Shown piece after piece: positions 9,536-19,319 of a DNA stretch of 64,000 nt. How positions within the stretch are numbered: the stretch's first letter is position 1; every line of letters starts with the position of its first letter. The notes under the pieces are model-generated. The model saw only the letters and a list, made by a program, of their open reading frames with translations, was not told the origin of the DNA and did no database searches. The DNA comes from Endozoicomonas sp. G2_2 (GTDB lineage: Bacteria > Pseudomonadota > Gammaproteobacteria > Nevskiales > Salinisphaeraceae): positions 186,001 to 250,000 of the forward strand of contig NZ_JAGHQU010000001.1 of assembly GCF_017744135.1 (NCBI RefSeq), in the 5' to 3' direction. A program made the translations under genes and the position numbers.

Positions 9536-9928
9536 CTAGTGTGCGGTCGGTGTCTCGCCGGTGGCCGCGTCCATGTCCCACAGCTTTTCGAGCTGGTAGT
9601 AGGCGCGCGTTACCGGCTGCATGATGTGCACCACAACGCCGTTGAGATCGATGAGCACCCACTCGGCCTGGTTCAGGCCCTCCACGCGCGGCTGGATGCC
9701 GGCGTCCTTGGCGTGGGCGATGACGGTCTCGCCAAGACGCTTGACGTGGCGCGCCGAGCGGCCACTGCAGATCACCATGTGATCGGCGATGGTCGTCAGA
9801 TCGGCGACGTCCAGTACCTGCACGGATTCGCCCTTGAGCTCGTCGACCGCCTCGATGGCGAGATCGAGCAGCTTGCGGGTCTGCGGATCGATCGTCTTCG
9901 CGTTGTCGGGTTTGTCTTGTAGGTTCAT
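9536..9928 (-). CDS. rsfS: Ribosomal silencing factor RsfS
   Basis: A 130-residue protein of the Iojap/RsfS family, which binds ribosomal protein uL14 and blocks 30S-50S joining in stationary phase or starvation. Family motifs are visible: L-D-V-A-D-L-T-T-I-A-D-H-M-V-I-C-S-G-R-S in the first half and A-E-W-V-L-I-D-L-N-G-V-V-V-H-I-M in the second. The ATG at 9928 overlaps the nadD stop by four bases, so translation is probably coupled. Confidence 0.96.
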   Translation of the reverse strand: MNLQDKPDNAKTIDPQTRKLLDLAIEAVDELKGESVQVLDVADLTTIADHMVICSGRSARHVKRLGETVIAHAKDAGIQPRVEGLNQAEWVLIDLNGVVVHIMQPVTRAYYQLEKLWDMDAATGETPTAH

Positions 9929-10590
9929 TGAGTCGCGGCCGTGGCCGGTTGGGGCTGATAGACGCCTGCATCCATGATGTCGTCGAGCACCGCCGTCGGC
10001 AAGAGATAGCGCGGACTCTGGTTTTCGGCGAGCAGCTGGCGGATATAGCTTGCCGAAATGGCAAGCGGCGGCGGCGTATAGGTGTATATGTGGCCGCAAA
10101 GCGTGTCATGCAACGCCTGGACATCGTCGACCGCACGCTCGGCCAGGGCTGTGCTGGCCTCGGGGTCGAGCGTGGCATCGATATCCGGTCGATCGATGAG
10201 CACGATATGGGCGCTGTCGAAGATGCGCTCCCACTGGTGCCATTGCGGCAGTTTCGCGAACACGTCACGACCCATGATCAGGCACAGCGGCGTGTCGGGC
10301 ATGTCCTTGCGCATCGAGGCGAGCGTATCGACGGTGTAGGACGGGCCGTCGCGCAGCAGTTCGCGATCATCCAGACGCAGGCGCGGTTCCGTGCTCACCG
10401 CCACCCGGATCCATTTCGCGCGCTGGCCGGGCGACGCGACGGGTGCGTCGCGGTGCGGTGGCCGCGCGCAGGGCACCAGCCGCACGTGCGCCATGTCCAG
10501 CGCCGTGGCCATTTCCATCGCCAGGCGCAGGTGGCCGTTGTGAACCGGGTCGAAGGTGCCACCCAGGACACCCACCGGGTGGTTGCTCAC
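9925..10590 (-). CDS. nadD: Nicotinate-nucleotide adenylyltransferase NadD
   Basis: A 221-residue enzyme of the nucleotidyltransferase superfamily that adenylates nicotinate mononucleotide in NAD synthesis. The N-terminal G-G-T-F-D-P-V-H-N-G-H-L motif carries the T/HxGH nucleotide-binding residues, and I-S-A-S-Y-I-R near the C-terminus is the ISxSxIR motif. The start is taken as GTG at 10590: it lies just before the conserved first strand and four bases after a GGAGGT ribosome site. An upstream ATG at 10635 would instead run through the intergenic repeat. Overlaps rsfS by four bases. Confidence 0.94.
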   Translation of the reverse strand: MSNHPVGVLGGTFDPVHNGHLRLAMEMATALDMAHVRLVPCARPPHRDAPVASPGQRAKWIRVAVSTEPRLRLDDRELLRDGPSYTVDTLASMRKDMPDTPLCLIMGRDVFAKLPQWHQWERIFDSAHIVLIDRPDIDATLDPEASTALAERAVDDVQALHDTLCGHIYTYTPPPLAISASYIRQLLAENQSPRYLLPTAVLDDIMDAGVYQPQPATAATQ

Positions 10591-10904
10591 GGGGACCTCC
10601 ACATGAATCTTCGCGGATCGCGTTCGAGACCCCAAAGGCGTAGATACAAGGCGTCCGAGCGCAGAGTCCGGCTCGCTGCCGGACCAAGCTCGGCAACGCT
10701 GTAGCTGCGCCTTTGGGGCCGAACCCTTTCGGGGCCGGGGCTCTGCGCGCGCCTGGACGGCGTCACTCGTCGTTCATGTGCAATGAGCACATTTCTCTCC
10801 TCGTTTCTTGTCAGTCGCGCGCAGAGCACGCCGGCGCGACCGTGAAGATTCATGTGGAGGTGCCCATAGCTCCCCTCGTGAATACAGCGCATGGTTGCGC
10901 GCAG
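10591..10904. repeat. Intergenic element with inverted-repeat ends between proA and nadD
   Basis: A 314-bp gap within a same-strand gene run. Its ends carry a 17-base inverted repeat: ACCTCCACATGAATCTT at 10595-10611 and its complement at about 10844-10860. Inside are a second inverted pair (ACCCCAAAGGCG near 10630 and CGCCTTTGGGGC near 10708) and an ATGTGC/GCACAT dyad near 10774-10791. A related CATGT...GCACAT core occurs at 19243-19258 in the trp operon, so this looks like one copy of a dispersed palindromic intergenic repeat. No gene is seen in it. Confidence 0.55.
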
Positions 10905-12194
10905 CTAGCGGACGTGGCCGTCGCCGAAGACGACGTACTTGAGCGTGGTCAGGCCTTCGAGGCCGACCGGCCCGCGCGCGTGCAGCTTGTCGGTGGAAAT
11001 GCCGATCTCGGCGCCCAGGCCGTATTCGAAGCCGTCGGCGAAACGGGTCGACGCGTTGACCATCACCGAGGACGAGTCCACGGCGCGCATGAACGCCCGC
11101 GCGCGGGTGACATTCTCCGTGACGATGGCATCGGTATGGTGCGACCCCCAGGCCTCGATATGCTCGATGGCGGCGTCCATGTCGTCGACGATCCTGATCG
11201 CCAGAATCGGCGCCAGGTATTCCTCGCCCCAGTCCGAATCGTTGGCCGGCTTGATGCCCGGGCCGAGCAGTTTACGGGTTCGCTCGCAGCCGCGCAGTTC
11301 GACCCCGGCCTGGCGCAGATCCTGGACCAGGGGTTCCAGCACTTTCTTGGCGATCGGCTCGGCGACCAGCAGCGTTTCCATGGTGTTGCAGGTGCCGTAG
11401 CGCTGGGTCTTGGCGTTGACCGCGATGGCGACGGCCTTGTCGATGTCCGCCGCTTCGTCGATGAACACGTGGCAGACGCCGTCGAGATGCTTGATCACCG
11501 GCATCTGCGCGTTCTTGGACACGAACTCGATCAGGCCCTTGCCGCCGCGCGGCACGATGACGTCCACATAGTCCGGCATGCGCAGCAGCGCGCCGACCGC
11601 GGCGCGGTCGGTCGTCTCGACCACCTGCACGGCGTCGGCCGGCAGGCCGGCATCGGTGAGCCCGCGGCTGATGCAAGAGGCGATGGCCTGATTGCTGTAG
11701 GCGGCCTCCGAACCACCGCGCAGGATCGCCGCGTTACCGGATTTCAGGCACAGAGCGGCCGCATCGGCGGTCACGTTCGGGCGCGATTCGTAGATGATGC
11801 CGATCACGCCCAGCGGCACGCGCATGCGACCGACCTGAATGCCGGAGGGGCGATAGTTCAGGTCGGTGATACCGCCGATCGGATCGGCCAGGGCCGCGAC
11901 CTGGCGCAGGCCTTCCGCCATCTGCTCGATGCGTTTTTCGTTGAGTTCGAGCCGTTCCAGCAGCGCGGTGTCCAGCTCATCCTTGCCTTCGCGCATGTCG
12001 CGGGCGTTGGCCGAGAGGATCGCGCTGCGGTTGGCGACCAGTGCTTCGGCGATCGCGAACAACGCGGCGTTCTTGGCACCCGGCTCAGCGGCTGCCATCG
12101 TGCGGGCGGCCTTGCGGGCGCGCTTGCCCATGGCCTGCATCTGGCGGTCGACGCGGGAGTCGTTGTTGTCGCGGTCGCTTAGATTGGCGCTCAT
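10905..12194 (-). CDS. proA: Gamma-glutamyl phosphate reductase ProA
   Basis: A 429-residue aldehyde-dehydrogenase-fold enzyme (E. coli 417) that reduces L-glutamyl 5-phosphate with NADPH to glutamate semialdehyde in proline synthesis. Seen in the sequence are the strand [15 protein letters not shown], the G-N-A-A-I-L-R-G-G nucleotide loop, [10 protein letters not shown] and the catalytic cysteine region T-Q-R-Y-G-T-C-N-T. The C-terminus [10 protein letters not shown] is typical. proA-nadD-rsfS-rlmH is a common gammaproteobacterial order. Confidence 0.97.
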   Translation of the reverse strand: MSANLSDRDNNDSRVDRQMQAMGKRARKAARTMAAAEPGAKNAALFAIAEALVANRSAILSANARDMREGKDELDTALLERLELNEKRIEQMAEGLRQVAALADPIGGITDLNYRPSGIQVGRMRVPLGVIGIIYESRPNVTADAAALCLKSGNAAILRGGSEAAYSNQAIASCISRGLTDAGLPADAVQVVETTDRAAVGALLRMPDYVDVIVPRGGKGLIEFVSKNAQMPVIKHLDGVCHVFIDEAADIDKAVAIAVNAKTQRYGTCNTMETLLVAEPIAKKVLEPLVQDLRQAGVELRGCERTRKLLGPGIKPANDSDWGEEYLAPILAIRIVDDMDAAIEHIEAWGSHHTDAIVTENVTRARAFMRAVDSSSVMVNASTRFADGFEYGLGAEIGISTDKLHARGPVGLEGLTTLKYVVFGDGHVR

Positions 12195-12206
12195 GATCCT
12201 TTGAAT

Positions 12207-13247
12207 TCAGGGACGGTTGGCGATGATGACGGACTCGCGGGCGGGTTTGCCGGAAAGCCCCAGCGTCAATGTTACCAGTTCGTCCCAGGCGCGACCGGCG
12301 GCGGCGCCCTTGTTGATCTGATCGAGCCGCGCCGCGCGACGCAGCAGATCGGCGAGCATCGTCGGGTCGGCCTGGCCGGCGGCGTCGCCCAGCTGGCGCT
12401 TGCGTGCCGGTGGCATGAATATCTTGCCGAGCATGGCATCGAGCCGATTCGCCCGAGCGGCGAGCGCGGCCTGATAGAGCATGCGGATTTCGCGTACCAG
12501 CGCCCAGGTGATGGGCACCGCGTCCACGCCTTCGGCACGCAGGCGCGACAGAGTACGCAGCGCGCCTGCGGTATCACCCGCCATCGCCTTGGCCGGCAGG
12601 TCGAAGATGCCGAAGCGGGTGTGGTCACTCGCCGCGGCCGCGATTTCTGGCGCGCCGATGGTCTCCTGCGGGTGCAGCAGCGCCAGGCGGTCGATCTCCT
12701 GGGCGGCGGCAAGCAGGTTGCCTTCGGTCTGTTCGGCAAGCAGGGCCACGGCGTCGCGGTCTAGCGTCAGCCCGTTCTCGCGGGCGCGTTGTCCGACCCA
12801 CTGCGCCATGCGGCTGCCCGGCAACGGCCAGGCATACATCGCGACCCCGGCCTTGACGATGGCCTTGTACCAAGCGCTCTTGCGGGCGCTCGCGGCCAGT
12901 GGCGTGGCCAGAATCAACAGCAGCGTGGTGTCGGGCGCGTTCTTAGCGTAGTCGCTAATCGCAGCGCTGCCGGGCTTGCCGGGGCCCTTGTCGGTGAGAT
13001 GCACCTCGAGCATGCGTTTTTCCGCGAACAGCGACAGACTGGCACCGGCGCTGGCGAGCTGACCCCAGTCGAACCCGGGTTCGGCATGCAGGACCTCGCG
13101 CTCGTCGAAACCCTGGGCGCGTGCGGCGGCGCGCAGCGCGTCGGCGGCTTCGAGTACCTGCAGCGGTTCGTCGCCGGCGAGCAGGTAGCAGCGCGCCAGC
13201 GGCTGGGTGTCGAGCTGTCGCTGAAACTGGTCGGCGCGCAATTCCAT
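12207..13247 (-). CDS. holA: DNA polymerase III subunit delta
   Basis: A 346-residue clamp-loader delta subunit (E. coli HolA 343). The N-terminal P-L-A-R-C-Y-L-L-A-G-D-E-P-L-Q-V matches the degenerate AAA+ fold start, and the middle R-A-R-E-N-G-L and E-G-N-L-L-A-A-A-Q-E-I-D-R-L-A-L-L motifs are family hallmarks. It opens the beta sliding clamp. The usual partner lptE is not directly upstream; the next gene is speD. It ends 12 bp before proA. Confidence 0.95.
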   Translation of the reverse strand: MELRADQFQRQLDTQPLARCYLLAGDEPLQVLEAADALRAAARAQGFDEREVLHAEPGFDWGQLASAGASLSLFAEKRMLEVHLTDKGPGKPGSAAISDYAKNAPDTTLLLILATPLAASARKSAWYKAIVKAGVAMYAWPLPGSRMAQWVGQRARENGLTLDRDAVALLAEQTEGNLLAAAQEIDRLALLHPQETIGAPEIAAAASDHTRFGIFDLPAKAMAGDTAGALRTLSRLRAEGVDAVPITWALVREIRMLYQAALAARANRLDAMLGKIFMPPARKRQLGDAAGQADPTMLADLLRRAARLDQINKGAAAGRAWDELVTLTLGLSGKPARESVIIANRP

Positions 13248-13345
13248 GGCTGTGTCTTATCCGGTCGGTCGCGGTCGGGGCAGGCGATCAGAACACATCA
13301 CGACTTTGGACACGCAATCAATGCGCCGATTCGCCGGCGCCCGTG

Positions 13346-14131
13346 TCAGTCCGCGTCGCCCGCCGGCTCGCTGGTGAAGTTGCGACCGTAGAAGATCTCG
13401 TTGACCTCGGCCTCGATCCGGTCGGTGAGCTCGGCGGCCTCGGCTTCGGAGAGATCCTCCGCCTTTTCGGCGAACAGGTAGTCGTTGAGCGAGAACTCGG
13501 TGAGCCGCATCTTGGTATGGAAGATGCGCTCGGCGAGCACGTTCACGTCGATCATCTGGTAGCGATTGCGAATATCTTCCGGGATGTAGTCCTGGATCGA
13601 GTTGATCTCGTGATCGATGAAGTGCTTCACGCCATCGACGTCGCGGGTGAAGCCGCGTACGCGATAGTCCATAGACACCACGTCGGACTCGAAGCTGTGG
13701 ATCAGGTGGTCGAGCGCTTTCAGCGGCGAGATCAGGCCGCAGGTCGAGACGTCGATATCCGCGCGAAATGTCGAGATGCCGTTATCGGGATGGAACTCCG
13801 GATACGTATGCACCGTGATATGGCTCTTGTCCAAATGGCCGACCACGGCATCCGGCGTGGGGCCGTCGTAGGCGGCTTCCTCGGCAATCAGGATGGTGAC
13901 GCTCGCGCCTTCCGGCTCGTAGTCCTGGCGCGCAATGTTCAGGATATGCGCACCAATGATGTCGGATACTTCGGAAAGAATCTGCGTCAGCCGATCCGCG
14001 TTGAACACCTCGTCAAGATAGGCGATATACGCTTTCTTCTGCTCGCGGGTACGCGCGTGACAAATATCGTAGATGTTGAACGACAGCGACTTGGTCAGGT
14101 TGTTGAAGCCGTGCAGGCGCAGTTTTTCCAT
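13346..14131 (-). CDS. speD: S-adenosylmethionine decarboxylase proenzyme
   Basis: A 261-residue pyruvoyl-dependent enzyme (E. coli SpeD 264) that makes decarboxylated SAM, the aminopropyl donor for spermidine. The self-cleavage site is clear at K102-S103 in [12 protein letters not shown]; Ser103 would become the pyruvoyl group. The start ATG at 14131 begins the family-typical [12 protein letters not shown]. No speE follows; the reverse-oriented neighbour downstream is holA. Confidence 0.97.
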   Translation of the reverse strand: MEKLRLHGFNNLTKSLSFNIYDICHARTREQKKAYIAYLDEVFNADRLTQILSEVSDIIGAHILNIARQDYEPEGASVTILIAEEAAYDGPTPDAVVGHLDKSHITVHTYPEFHPDNGISTFRADIDVSTCGLISPLKALDHLIHSFESDVVSMDYRVRGFTRDVDGVKHFIDHEINSIQDYIPEDIRNRYQMIDVNVLAERIFHTKMRLTEFSLNDYLFAEKAEDLSEAEAAELTDRIEAEVNEIFYGRNFTSEPAGDAD

Positions 14132-14233
14132 GGCGTATTCGCGATGCGGGCCGAACGAAGAAGGGCAGTATCCGCACCCATACGCTGGCGTCAAGCGTGC
14201 GCCGGCGCGCCAGTGCGGGTGATGCGGATGCGC

Positions 14234-14653
14234 TCAGTCCGCGGGCTCGATTGTGTAATCGTGGGTGATGTTCACGCTGGCCTGCAGCATGATCGAGGCC
14301 GAGCAGTATTTCTCGGCTGACAGCTGCACGGCGCGGGCGACGTGCTTTTCGTTGAGATCGCGGCCGGACACAACGAATTGCAGATGGATATCGGTGAACA
14401 CCTTCGGGTCGGTGCTCGCCCGTGTGCCGTCCACTTCGATGCGACACCCGGCCACGTCCTGACGCGATTTCTTGAGGATGTGCATCACGTCCATGGCGCT
14501 GCAACCACCCACGCCCAGAAGAATCATCTCCATGGGACGAAAGCCGGCGTTCTCGCCGCCGATGTCCGGCGGGCCGTCGATGGTCAGCTGGTGTCCGCTG
14601 TCGGCGGTGCCGGAAAACTGCAGCTGGCCCTGCCAGTCGATGGTTGCTTTCAT
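14234..14653 (-). CDS. OsmC/YhfA family peroxiredoxin-like protein
   Basis: A 139-residue OsmC-superfamily protein. The two conserved cysteines of the family, which form the peroxidatic pair, are seen in V-G-G-C-S-A-M-D-V and E-K-Y-C-S-A-S. The N-terminal pattern and length fit the YhfA subgroup better than canonical OsmC. In such proteins the dimer reduces organic hydroperoxides. A strong ribosome site is not obvious. The gene is separated from the upstream lipoprotein gene by two stem-loops. Confidence 0.9.
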   Translation of the reverse strand: MKATIDWQGQLQFSGTADSGHQLTIDGPPDIGGENAGFRPMEMILLGVGGCSAMDVMHILKKSRQDVAGCRIEVDGTRASTDPKVFTDIHLQFVVSGRDLNEKHVARAVQLSAEKYCSASIMLQASVNITHDYTIEPAD

Positions 14654-14701
14654 TTTTAATCGCGCTTTTGGTGCCTGTTTGAATCATGGGGCTACCCACA
14701 G

Positions 14702-14731
14702 ACAAAAAAAGAGGCGCGGATATCCGCGCCT
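14702..14731 (-). terminator. Rho-independent terminator after the repeat lipoprotein
   Basis: Read on the minus strand, the 22-base perfect palindrome GAGGCGCGGATATCCGCGCCTC (14710-14731) is followed at once by a run of seven T. A second stem (GCCGGCCCT / AGGGCCGGC, about 14747-14774) lies just upstream of it. It ends transcription from the lipoprotein gene before the OsmC gene. Confidence 0.85.
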
Positions 14732-14795
14732 CCCGGGGGAACGCCCTGCCGGCCCTGGGGGAATAGGGCCGGCGGGGCGCGTTTCGTCGTCGCGT

Positions 14796-17027
14796 CTAGC
14801 GCAGGCCGAGACCTGAGCCACCCGACGTCAAGCCGCCCAGCAGCCCGCCGAGCAGACCTTCCAGCGTGCCCTGGAGCTGGGCCAGAGCGCCTTCCAGAGG
14901 CGAACCGCTGCCGTCATCCAGACTCAATCCGCTGAGAGCGCTGGTGATCTGGTCGACCGCGTCATTGATCTGGCTGGCGCCGCTGTTTTCATCCAAGCCC
15001 AGATCGCTCAGCGTACTGGTCAGCTGATCGACTGCACTTGCCAGCGGCGCCGGTAGATCGGCACCTCCGTTCGACGCCAGATCCTCCAGCGTGTCGGTGA
15101 GGCCCAGGACCGCACTTCTGAGCACGTCCGGGTTGACGCTGTCGCCGCTTCCCACATCCAGAGCATCAGTGATCTGCGTCACGGCACTGGTCAGTGCTGC
15201 TGTGGGATCAGTGTCACCGCCGCCGAGGAGGCCACTCAAGGTGCTCTCCAGCGTGGTTTGCAGCTGTGCCAGGCCTTGGGTCAGCGGATTGTCACCGGCA
15301 TCACCTGGAGAGAAGTCGCTCAGTGCATTTGTCAGGCGCTGAACGACGTCCTGCAGCGCAGTTGCCGGGTCGGCGTCGTTGCCGCCGCCTAGGTCGAGGC
15401 CCATCAGCGTGCCCTGCAGCTGATCAAGAACCTGCGTCAGCTGTGAGGGTAGACCGCTGTCGCCATCGCCTGATGGGTCCAGCTGGCTCAACGCACCGGT
15501 GAGTTGGCTGACTGCCGACTGCAGCGCTTGCGTTCCATCACCTTCAGACAGGCCCGATAGGGCGCCCTGGAGTTGGGCCAGACCATTGGTTATCGCCGTC
15601 TGCGGGTCGGTGCCTCCGTCGAGCAGTCCGGTTAGCGTGCCTTGCAGCTGGGTCAGCGCCTGGCTCAGCGGATTGTCCTCCAGTTCGCCGGGGGTCAGGC
15701 CCGCCAGGGCGTCCTGAAGGGCACTCACCAGCATGTCGGGCGATGGCGTCTCGCCTTCGTTGTCCGGGGTCAGTCCCGACAGTGCCATTTGCAGATTGGC
15801 CAGTAACGTGTTCACGCCCGCCGACAGGTCGGTGTTGCCGCCGCTCGGGTTGAGCTGCTCAAGTGCGCCCACGAGCTGTTCGACCGTCGTATTGAGCGCA
15901 TCGGAAACCGGGTTGTCGTTACCCAGGCCGGTGAGCAGATCGGTGAGCTGGCCAAGGCCGTCGGTGACGGCGGCCGCTGCGCCGCCCATGCCGTCTTCGC
16001 CGCCTTCGGGGATCGTGCCGTTTTGCACGCAGGCCGAGTAGACGTCGAGATTCGACAGGACATTCACAGCCCCATTCAGGCGCAGGCGTACCGAGTCGAA
16101 CTCCTCGGGCGCGGTCACCAGCAGCAGCTGCCGGCGGTTGTCACCGATCAGCCCGAGCAAGTCGAGGTTAAGCAGGCCCGTATCGGACGAGTTCGCGACT
16201 TCGCTGCCGTCGTTGAACAGCGTGACATCGAGACTGCGGATTACGTCCAGAGTGAGCAGTGCGTCGGGTTGTGATACGACGAAGCCCACGCGCCGGTCGC
16301 CGCTGAACGACTGCGTGCCGTCGGTGACGGTGATGAAGCTGGCGCCGCCGAGAAGGCCGACGGTGGTGTTCATGCGCGCCGCGTTGTCCAGGTTCTCGTC
16401 AATGAGGTTGCCGTCGTCCTGGACGCCGCAGAGAACGCAGACGCCGGAAGAACCGCTGTCCACGCTTACGTTGCTACTGCCATCGGCGTTGGCCAGCGGC
16501 ATGTAGGGCGAGTTCTCGCCGAAGGTGCACGCGGTTGCGGGGACATCGCTGTCCGGGTCGCAGACATCGCCGACGCCGTCACCATCGGTATCCAGCTGAT
16601 CCGGATTCGGCGTGGTGGGGCAGTTGTCTTCGTCGTCGGGGACGCCGTCGCCGTCGGCATCGTCGTCGCCGTTGCCCATGTCGTCGTCACAGGCGTCGCC
16701 GATGCCGTCGCCGTCCGTGTCGGTCTGGTCCGGATTCGAGACCAGCGGGCAGTTGTCGACGTCGTCGGCGATATCGTCGTTGTCGTCGTCGTTGTCACAG
16801 GCGTCGCCGATACCGTCGCCGTCGGTGTCTGTCTGATCCGGATTGGCTACGGTGGGACAATTGTCCTCGTCGTCTGGCGTGCCGTCGTCATCGGTGTCTT
16901 GAGAACCGTCGTCCTCGCTGCCGTTGTCGTTGCCGATTGGCAGCGTGACGTCTTTATCATCGCTACAGCCTGCCAGTGCCAGTACCAGGCTCAGCAGCAG
17001 GAGTGCGAGTATCTGTTTCGCCCTCAT
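14796..17027 (-). CDS. Secreted lipoprotein with thrombospondin type-3 repeats and a long amphipathic repeat domain
   Basis: A 743-residue predicted outer-membrane lipoprotein: a hydrophobic signal ends in the lipobox L-A-G-C (Cys21). Residues about 40-160 hold four thrombospondin type-3 calcium-binding repeats ([11 protein letters not shown] and D-N-C-P types). Residues about 165-345 form a separate domain with several cysteines. The C-terminal 390 residues are around a dozen imperfect 28-35 residue units of the form Q-L-x-x-A-L-S-G-L-x-x-G-D, giving amphipathic helices joined by Gly/Asp-rich turns. Only the type-3 repeats are a known family; function is unknown, with adhesion or surface structure likely. 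It has its own AT-rich upstream region and its own terminator. Confidence 0.8.
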   Translation of the reverse strand: MRAKQILALLLLSLVLALAGCSDDKDVTLPIGNDNGSEDDGSQDTDDDGTPDDEDNCPTVANPDQTDTDGDGIGDACDNDDDNDDIADDVDNCPLVSNPDQTDTDGDGIGDACDDDMGNGDDDADGDGVPDDEDNCPTTPNPDQLDTDGDGVGDVCDPDSDVPATACTFGENSPYMPLANADGSSNVSVDSGSSGVCVLCGVQDDGNLIDENLDNAARMNTTVGLLGGASFITVTDGTQSFSGDRRVGFVVSQPDALLTLDVIRSLDVTLFNDGSEVANSSDTGLLNLDLLGLIGDNRRQLLLVTAPEEFDSVRLRLNGAVNVLSNLDVYSACVQNGTIPEGGEDGMGGAAAAVTDGLGQLTDLLTGLGNDNPVSDALNTTVEQLVGALEQLNPSGGNTDLSAGVNTLLANLQMALSGLTPDNEGETPSPDMLVSALQDALAGLTPGELEDNPLSQALTQLQGTLTGLLDGGTDPQTAITNGLAQLQGALSGLSEGDGTQALQSAVSQLTGALSQLDPSGDGDSGLPSQLTQVLDQLQGTLMGLDLGGGNDADPATALQDVVQRLTNALSDFSPGDAGDNPLTQGLAQLQTTLESTLSGLLGGGDTDPTAALTSAVTQITDALDVGSGDSVNPDVLRSAVLGLTDTLEDLASNGGADLPAPLASAVDQLTSTLSDLGLDENSGASQINDAVDQITSALSGLSLDDGSGSPLEGALAQLQGTLEGLLGGLLGGLTSGGSGLGLR

Positions 17028-17318
17028 GGTGGGTGTCTCCCTTGGTGTGTGATAGGTCCGCTAACTTGTTATCGGCAGCCCCTGGAAAGACGATACCATC
17101 AGGTGACAAAAAAAGTCAGTTATTGGCACAGAGAAGTCGATGGCGCGTTCTATTATCGCGTTTAAATAAATTGCGCACATTGGAAAATATGAAATGTTGT
17201 TTTGACATATAGCGCTTCTGGCTAATAGCAACAAGCATTTAGGCACCGCGTCCGTCGGCGTCACGCGGCGCAAATCAGGGTGACAAATTACGTCACATGG
17301 CCTTGCGGCCAGAGGGGT
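17028..17318 (-). promoter_or_regulatory. AT-rich promoter region of the repeat lipoprotein gene
   Basis: This 291-bp gap between trpC and the lipoprotein gene is strikingly AT-rich for the window. Read on the minus strand it offers a sigma70-like pair TTGTTG - 17 bp - TATATG around 17205-17235, and a second possible -10 box (GATAAT/TAATAG) near 17150. No gene is seen in it. Which box is used cannot be decided from sequence. Confidence 0.4.
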
Positions 17319-18116
17319 TCAGGCGAGCAGAGTCGCGATCGCGGCGCCCGGGTCGGACGCGCGCATGAACGACTCGCCGATCAGAAAGGCGCCGAAGTCG
17401 GCGTGTGCGAGTCTTTCGAGGTCGGCCGGGGTATGGATGCCGCTTTCGCTGACCAGCAGGCGATCGCCGGGAATGGCGTCGCGCAGCGTGAGGCTGGTGT
17501 CGAGCGTGGTATCGAACGTACGCAGGTCGCGGTTGTTGATGCCCAGGATCGTGCGCTCGGGCAGTTCGAGCGTGCGCACGAGCTCGTCGCTGTCGTGTAC
17601 TTCGGCCAGCACGTCCATGCCGAGTTCGAAGGCGCGGGCCGCCAGGGTCTGCATGAGGTCGGTCGAGAGGGCGGCCGCGATCAACAGGATGCAGTCCGCC
17701 CCAAGCGCGCGCGCCTGGTCGACCTGAATCGGGTCGATCATGAAGTCCTTGCGCAGTACCGGCAGGCCGCATGCGCCGCGCGCGGCGGCGAGGAAGTCGT
17801 TGTCGCCCTGAAAGAAATCGCGGTCGGTGAGTACCGACAGGCAGGCCGCGCCGCCCGCGGCGTAGCGCTCGGCCAGCCAGGCCACGTCGAAGTCCTCGCG
17901 GATCAGGCCCTTGCTGGGCGAGGCTTTCTTGATCTCGGCGATTACCGCCCGCGGGGCTTTGGCACGCAAGGCGTCGGCGAAGCCACGCGGCGTGTCGGCG
18001 GCCGCGACCGCGCGCGCCAGTTCGGCGTCCGGGGTGGCAGCGCGAAAGGCTTCGATCTCCTCGCGCTTGCGGGCAAGGATGCGATCGAGAATCGTATCGG
18101 TCGTGCGTACGTTCAT
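17319..18116 (-). CDS. trpC: Indole-3-glycerol phosphate synthase
   Basis: A 265-residue TIM-barrel enzyme closing the indole ring from CdRP in tryptophan synthesis. Conserved elements are I-K-K-A-S-P-S-K-G (substrate phosphate and catalytic Lys), S-V-L-T-D-R-D-F-F-Q-G, V-L-R-K-D-F-M-I-D and G-I-N-N-R-D-L-R-T-F. It is a stand-alone TrpC, not fused to TrpF. The ATG at 18116 overlaps the trpD stop in an ATGA, so the two are translationally coupled. Confidence 0.97.
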   Translation of the reverse strand: MNVRTTDTILDRILARKREEIEAFRAATPDAELARAVAAADTPRGFADALRAKAPRAVIAEIKKASPSKGLIREDFDVAWLAERYAAGGAACLSVLTDRDFFQGDNDFLAAARGACGLPVLRKDFMIDPIQVDQARALGADCILLIAAALSTDLMQTLAARAFELGMDVLAEVHDSDELVRTLELPERTILGINNRDLRTFDTTLDTSLTLRDAIPGDRLLVSESGIHTPADLERLAHADFGAFLIGESFMRASDPGAAIATLLA

Positions 18117-19165
18117 GGCTGGACGACGCCGCTCGCGCCGGTCATGGTCTGGGTGAGTTCGGCGAGTGCGGCCATGCGCTCGCCGGCCGCGCCGCTGAGC
18201 AGCACGTCGCGGGCCTTGTTCACGCCGGCGGTGATATCCACGGCATGGCCGGATACATATAGCGCCGCACCGGCGTTGAAGGCGACCATGTCGAGCGCCA
18301 GGCCCGGCTTGCCAGTCAGCACCTCGTGCACGATTTCCAGACTCTGCGCGGCGGAGTCGACACGCAGGCCGTCCAGCGAGCCGCGCTCGAGGCCGACATC
18401 CTCCGGCGCGATCTTGTAGGTCTCGATCTTGCCGTCCTTGAGTTCGGCGACCCGGCTGGGGGCGTTGATGGACAGTTCGTCGAGACCGTCCTCGCCATGC
18501 ACGATCATCACGTGCCGGCTGCCCAGCCGGTGCAGAACCTCGGCCAGCGGCTCGCACAGATGACCGTTGAACACGCCCATCACCTGATTGCGCGCGCCGG
18601 CCGGGTTGGTGAGGGGACCGATGATATTGAAGATGGTGCGCACGCCCAGTTCCCGGCGCGGGCCCACCGCGTATTTCATCGCACCGTGGTGGGCCGGCGC
18701 GAACATGAAGCCCACGCCCAGGCGACGAATGCATTCGGCGACCTGGTCCGGTGAGGTATTGATCGCCACGCCCGCGGCCTCGAGCAGATCGGAGCTGCCT
18801 GACGAACTCGAGACCGAGCGGTTGCCGTGCTTGGCGACACGGCCGCCGGCCGCGGCAACCGCAAAGGCAGCCGCGGTGGAGACATTGAACAGCCCGGCCG
18901 CGTCGCCGCCGGTACCGCAGGTATCCACGAGCTGCTCGGCGAGGTCCGCATCCACCGGCACATCGGTGGCCAGTTCGCGCATTACGGCAGTGGCCGCGGC
19001 GATTTCGGGCACGGTTTCGCCCTTCATGCGCATGGCGATCAGAAAACCGCCGATCTGTGCTTCGGTGGCTTCGCCGGTCATGATCGCGCGCATGGCGTCG
19101 TGCATGCGGTCCGCGCTGAGGTCGCGGCCGGCGACGATGTGATTCATCAGTTCGCGATCGATCAT
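18113..19165 (-). CDS. trpD: Anthranilate phosphoribosyltransferase
   Basis: A 350-residue stand-alone TrpD that transfers the phosphoribosyl group of PRPP to anthranilate. The glycine-rich PRPP loop D-T-C-G-T-G-G-D and the K-H-G-N-R-S-V-S-S-S-S-G-S segment are intact, and G-P-L-T-N-P-A-G-A-R occurs in the C-terminal domain. The gene ends in a four-base overlap with trpC. A 154-bp repeat-bearing gap separates it from trpG. Confidence 0.97.
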   Translation of the reverse strand: MIDRELMNHIVAGRDLSADRMHDAMRAIMTGEATEAQIGGFLIAMRMKGETVPEIAAATAVMRELATDVPVDADLAEQLVDTCGTGGDAAGLFNVSTAAAFAVAAAGGRVAKHGNRSVSSSSGSSDLLEAAGVAINTSPDQVAECIRRLGVGFMFAPAHHGAMKYAVGPRRELGVRTIFNIIGPLTNPAGARNQVMGVFNGHLCEPLAEVLHRLGSRHVMIVHGEDGLDELSINAPSRVAELKDGKIETYKIAPEDVGLERGSLDGLRVDSAAQSLEIVHEVLTGKPGLALDMVAFNAGAALYVSGHAVDITAGVNKARDVLLSGAAGERMAALAELTQTMTGASGVVQP

Positions 19166-19319
19166 GGTGAGACCTCCGAATGACTACTTCGCTCGATATC
19201 CTGAGCGCCGGCGGTGCTCCCTGAATGTCGACTAGGGCTCATGTATTCGCACATACACTGCGCTTGCTGCGCTCCGGCGGCGCTCAACCTCTCTTCGCTC
19301 GTGACGTCATTCAGCGGTC
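19166..19319. repeat. Palindromic intergenic repeat between trpG and trpD
   Basis: A 154-bp spacer inside an otherwise tightly packed trp operon. Its two ends are imperfect inverted repeats (GAGACCTCCGAATGAC at the left; the complement of GAGACCGCTGAATGAC at the right), and its centre has CATGTATTCGCACATACA followed by a CTGCGCTTGCTGCGCT tract. The core resembles that of the element at 10591-10904. No coding sequence is supported. Confidence 0.55.

Noticed and set aside
16540-16890. Regularly repeated GTCGCCGTCGTC-like DNA that could suggest a CRISPR or satellite
   Set aside because: It is the coding DNA of the thrombospondin type-3 repeats (Asp-Gly-Asp codons), without spacer structure.
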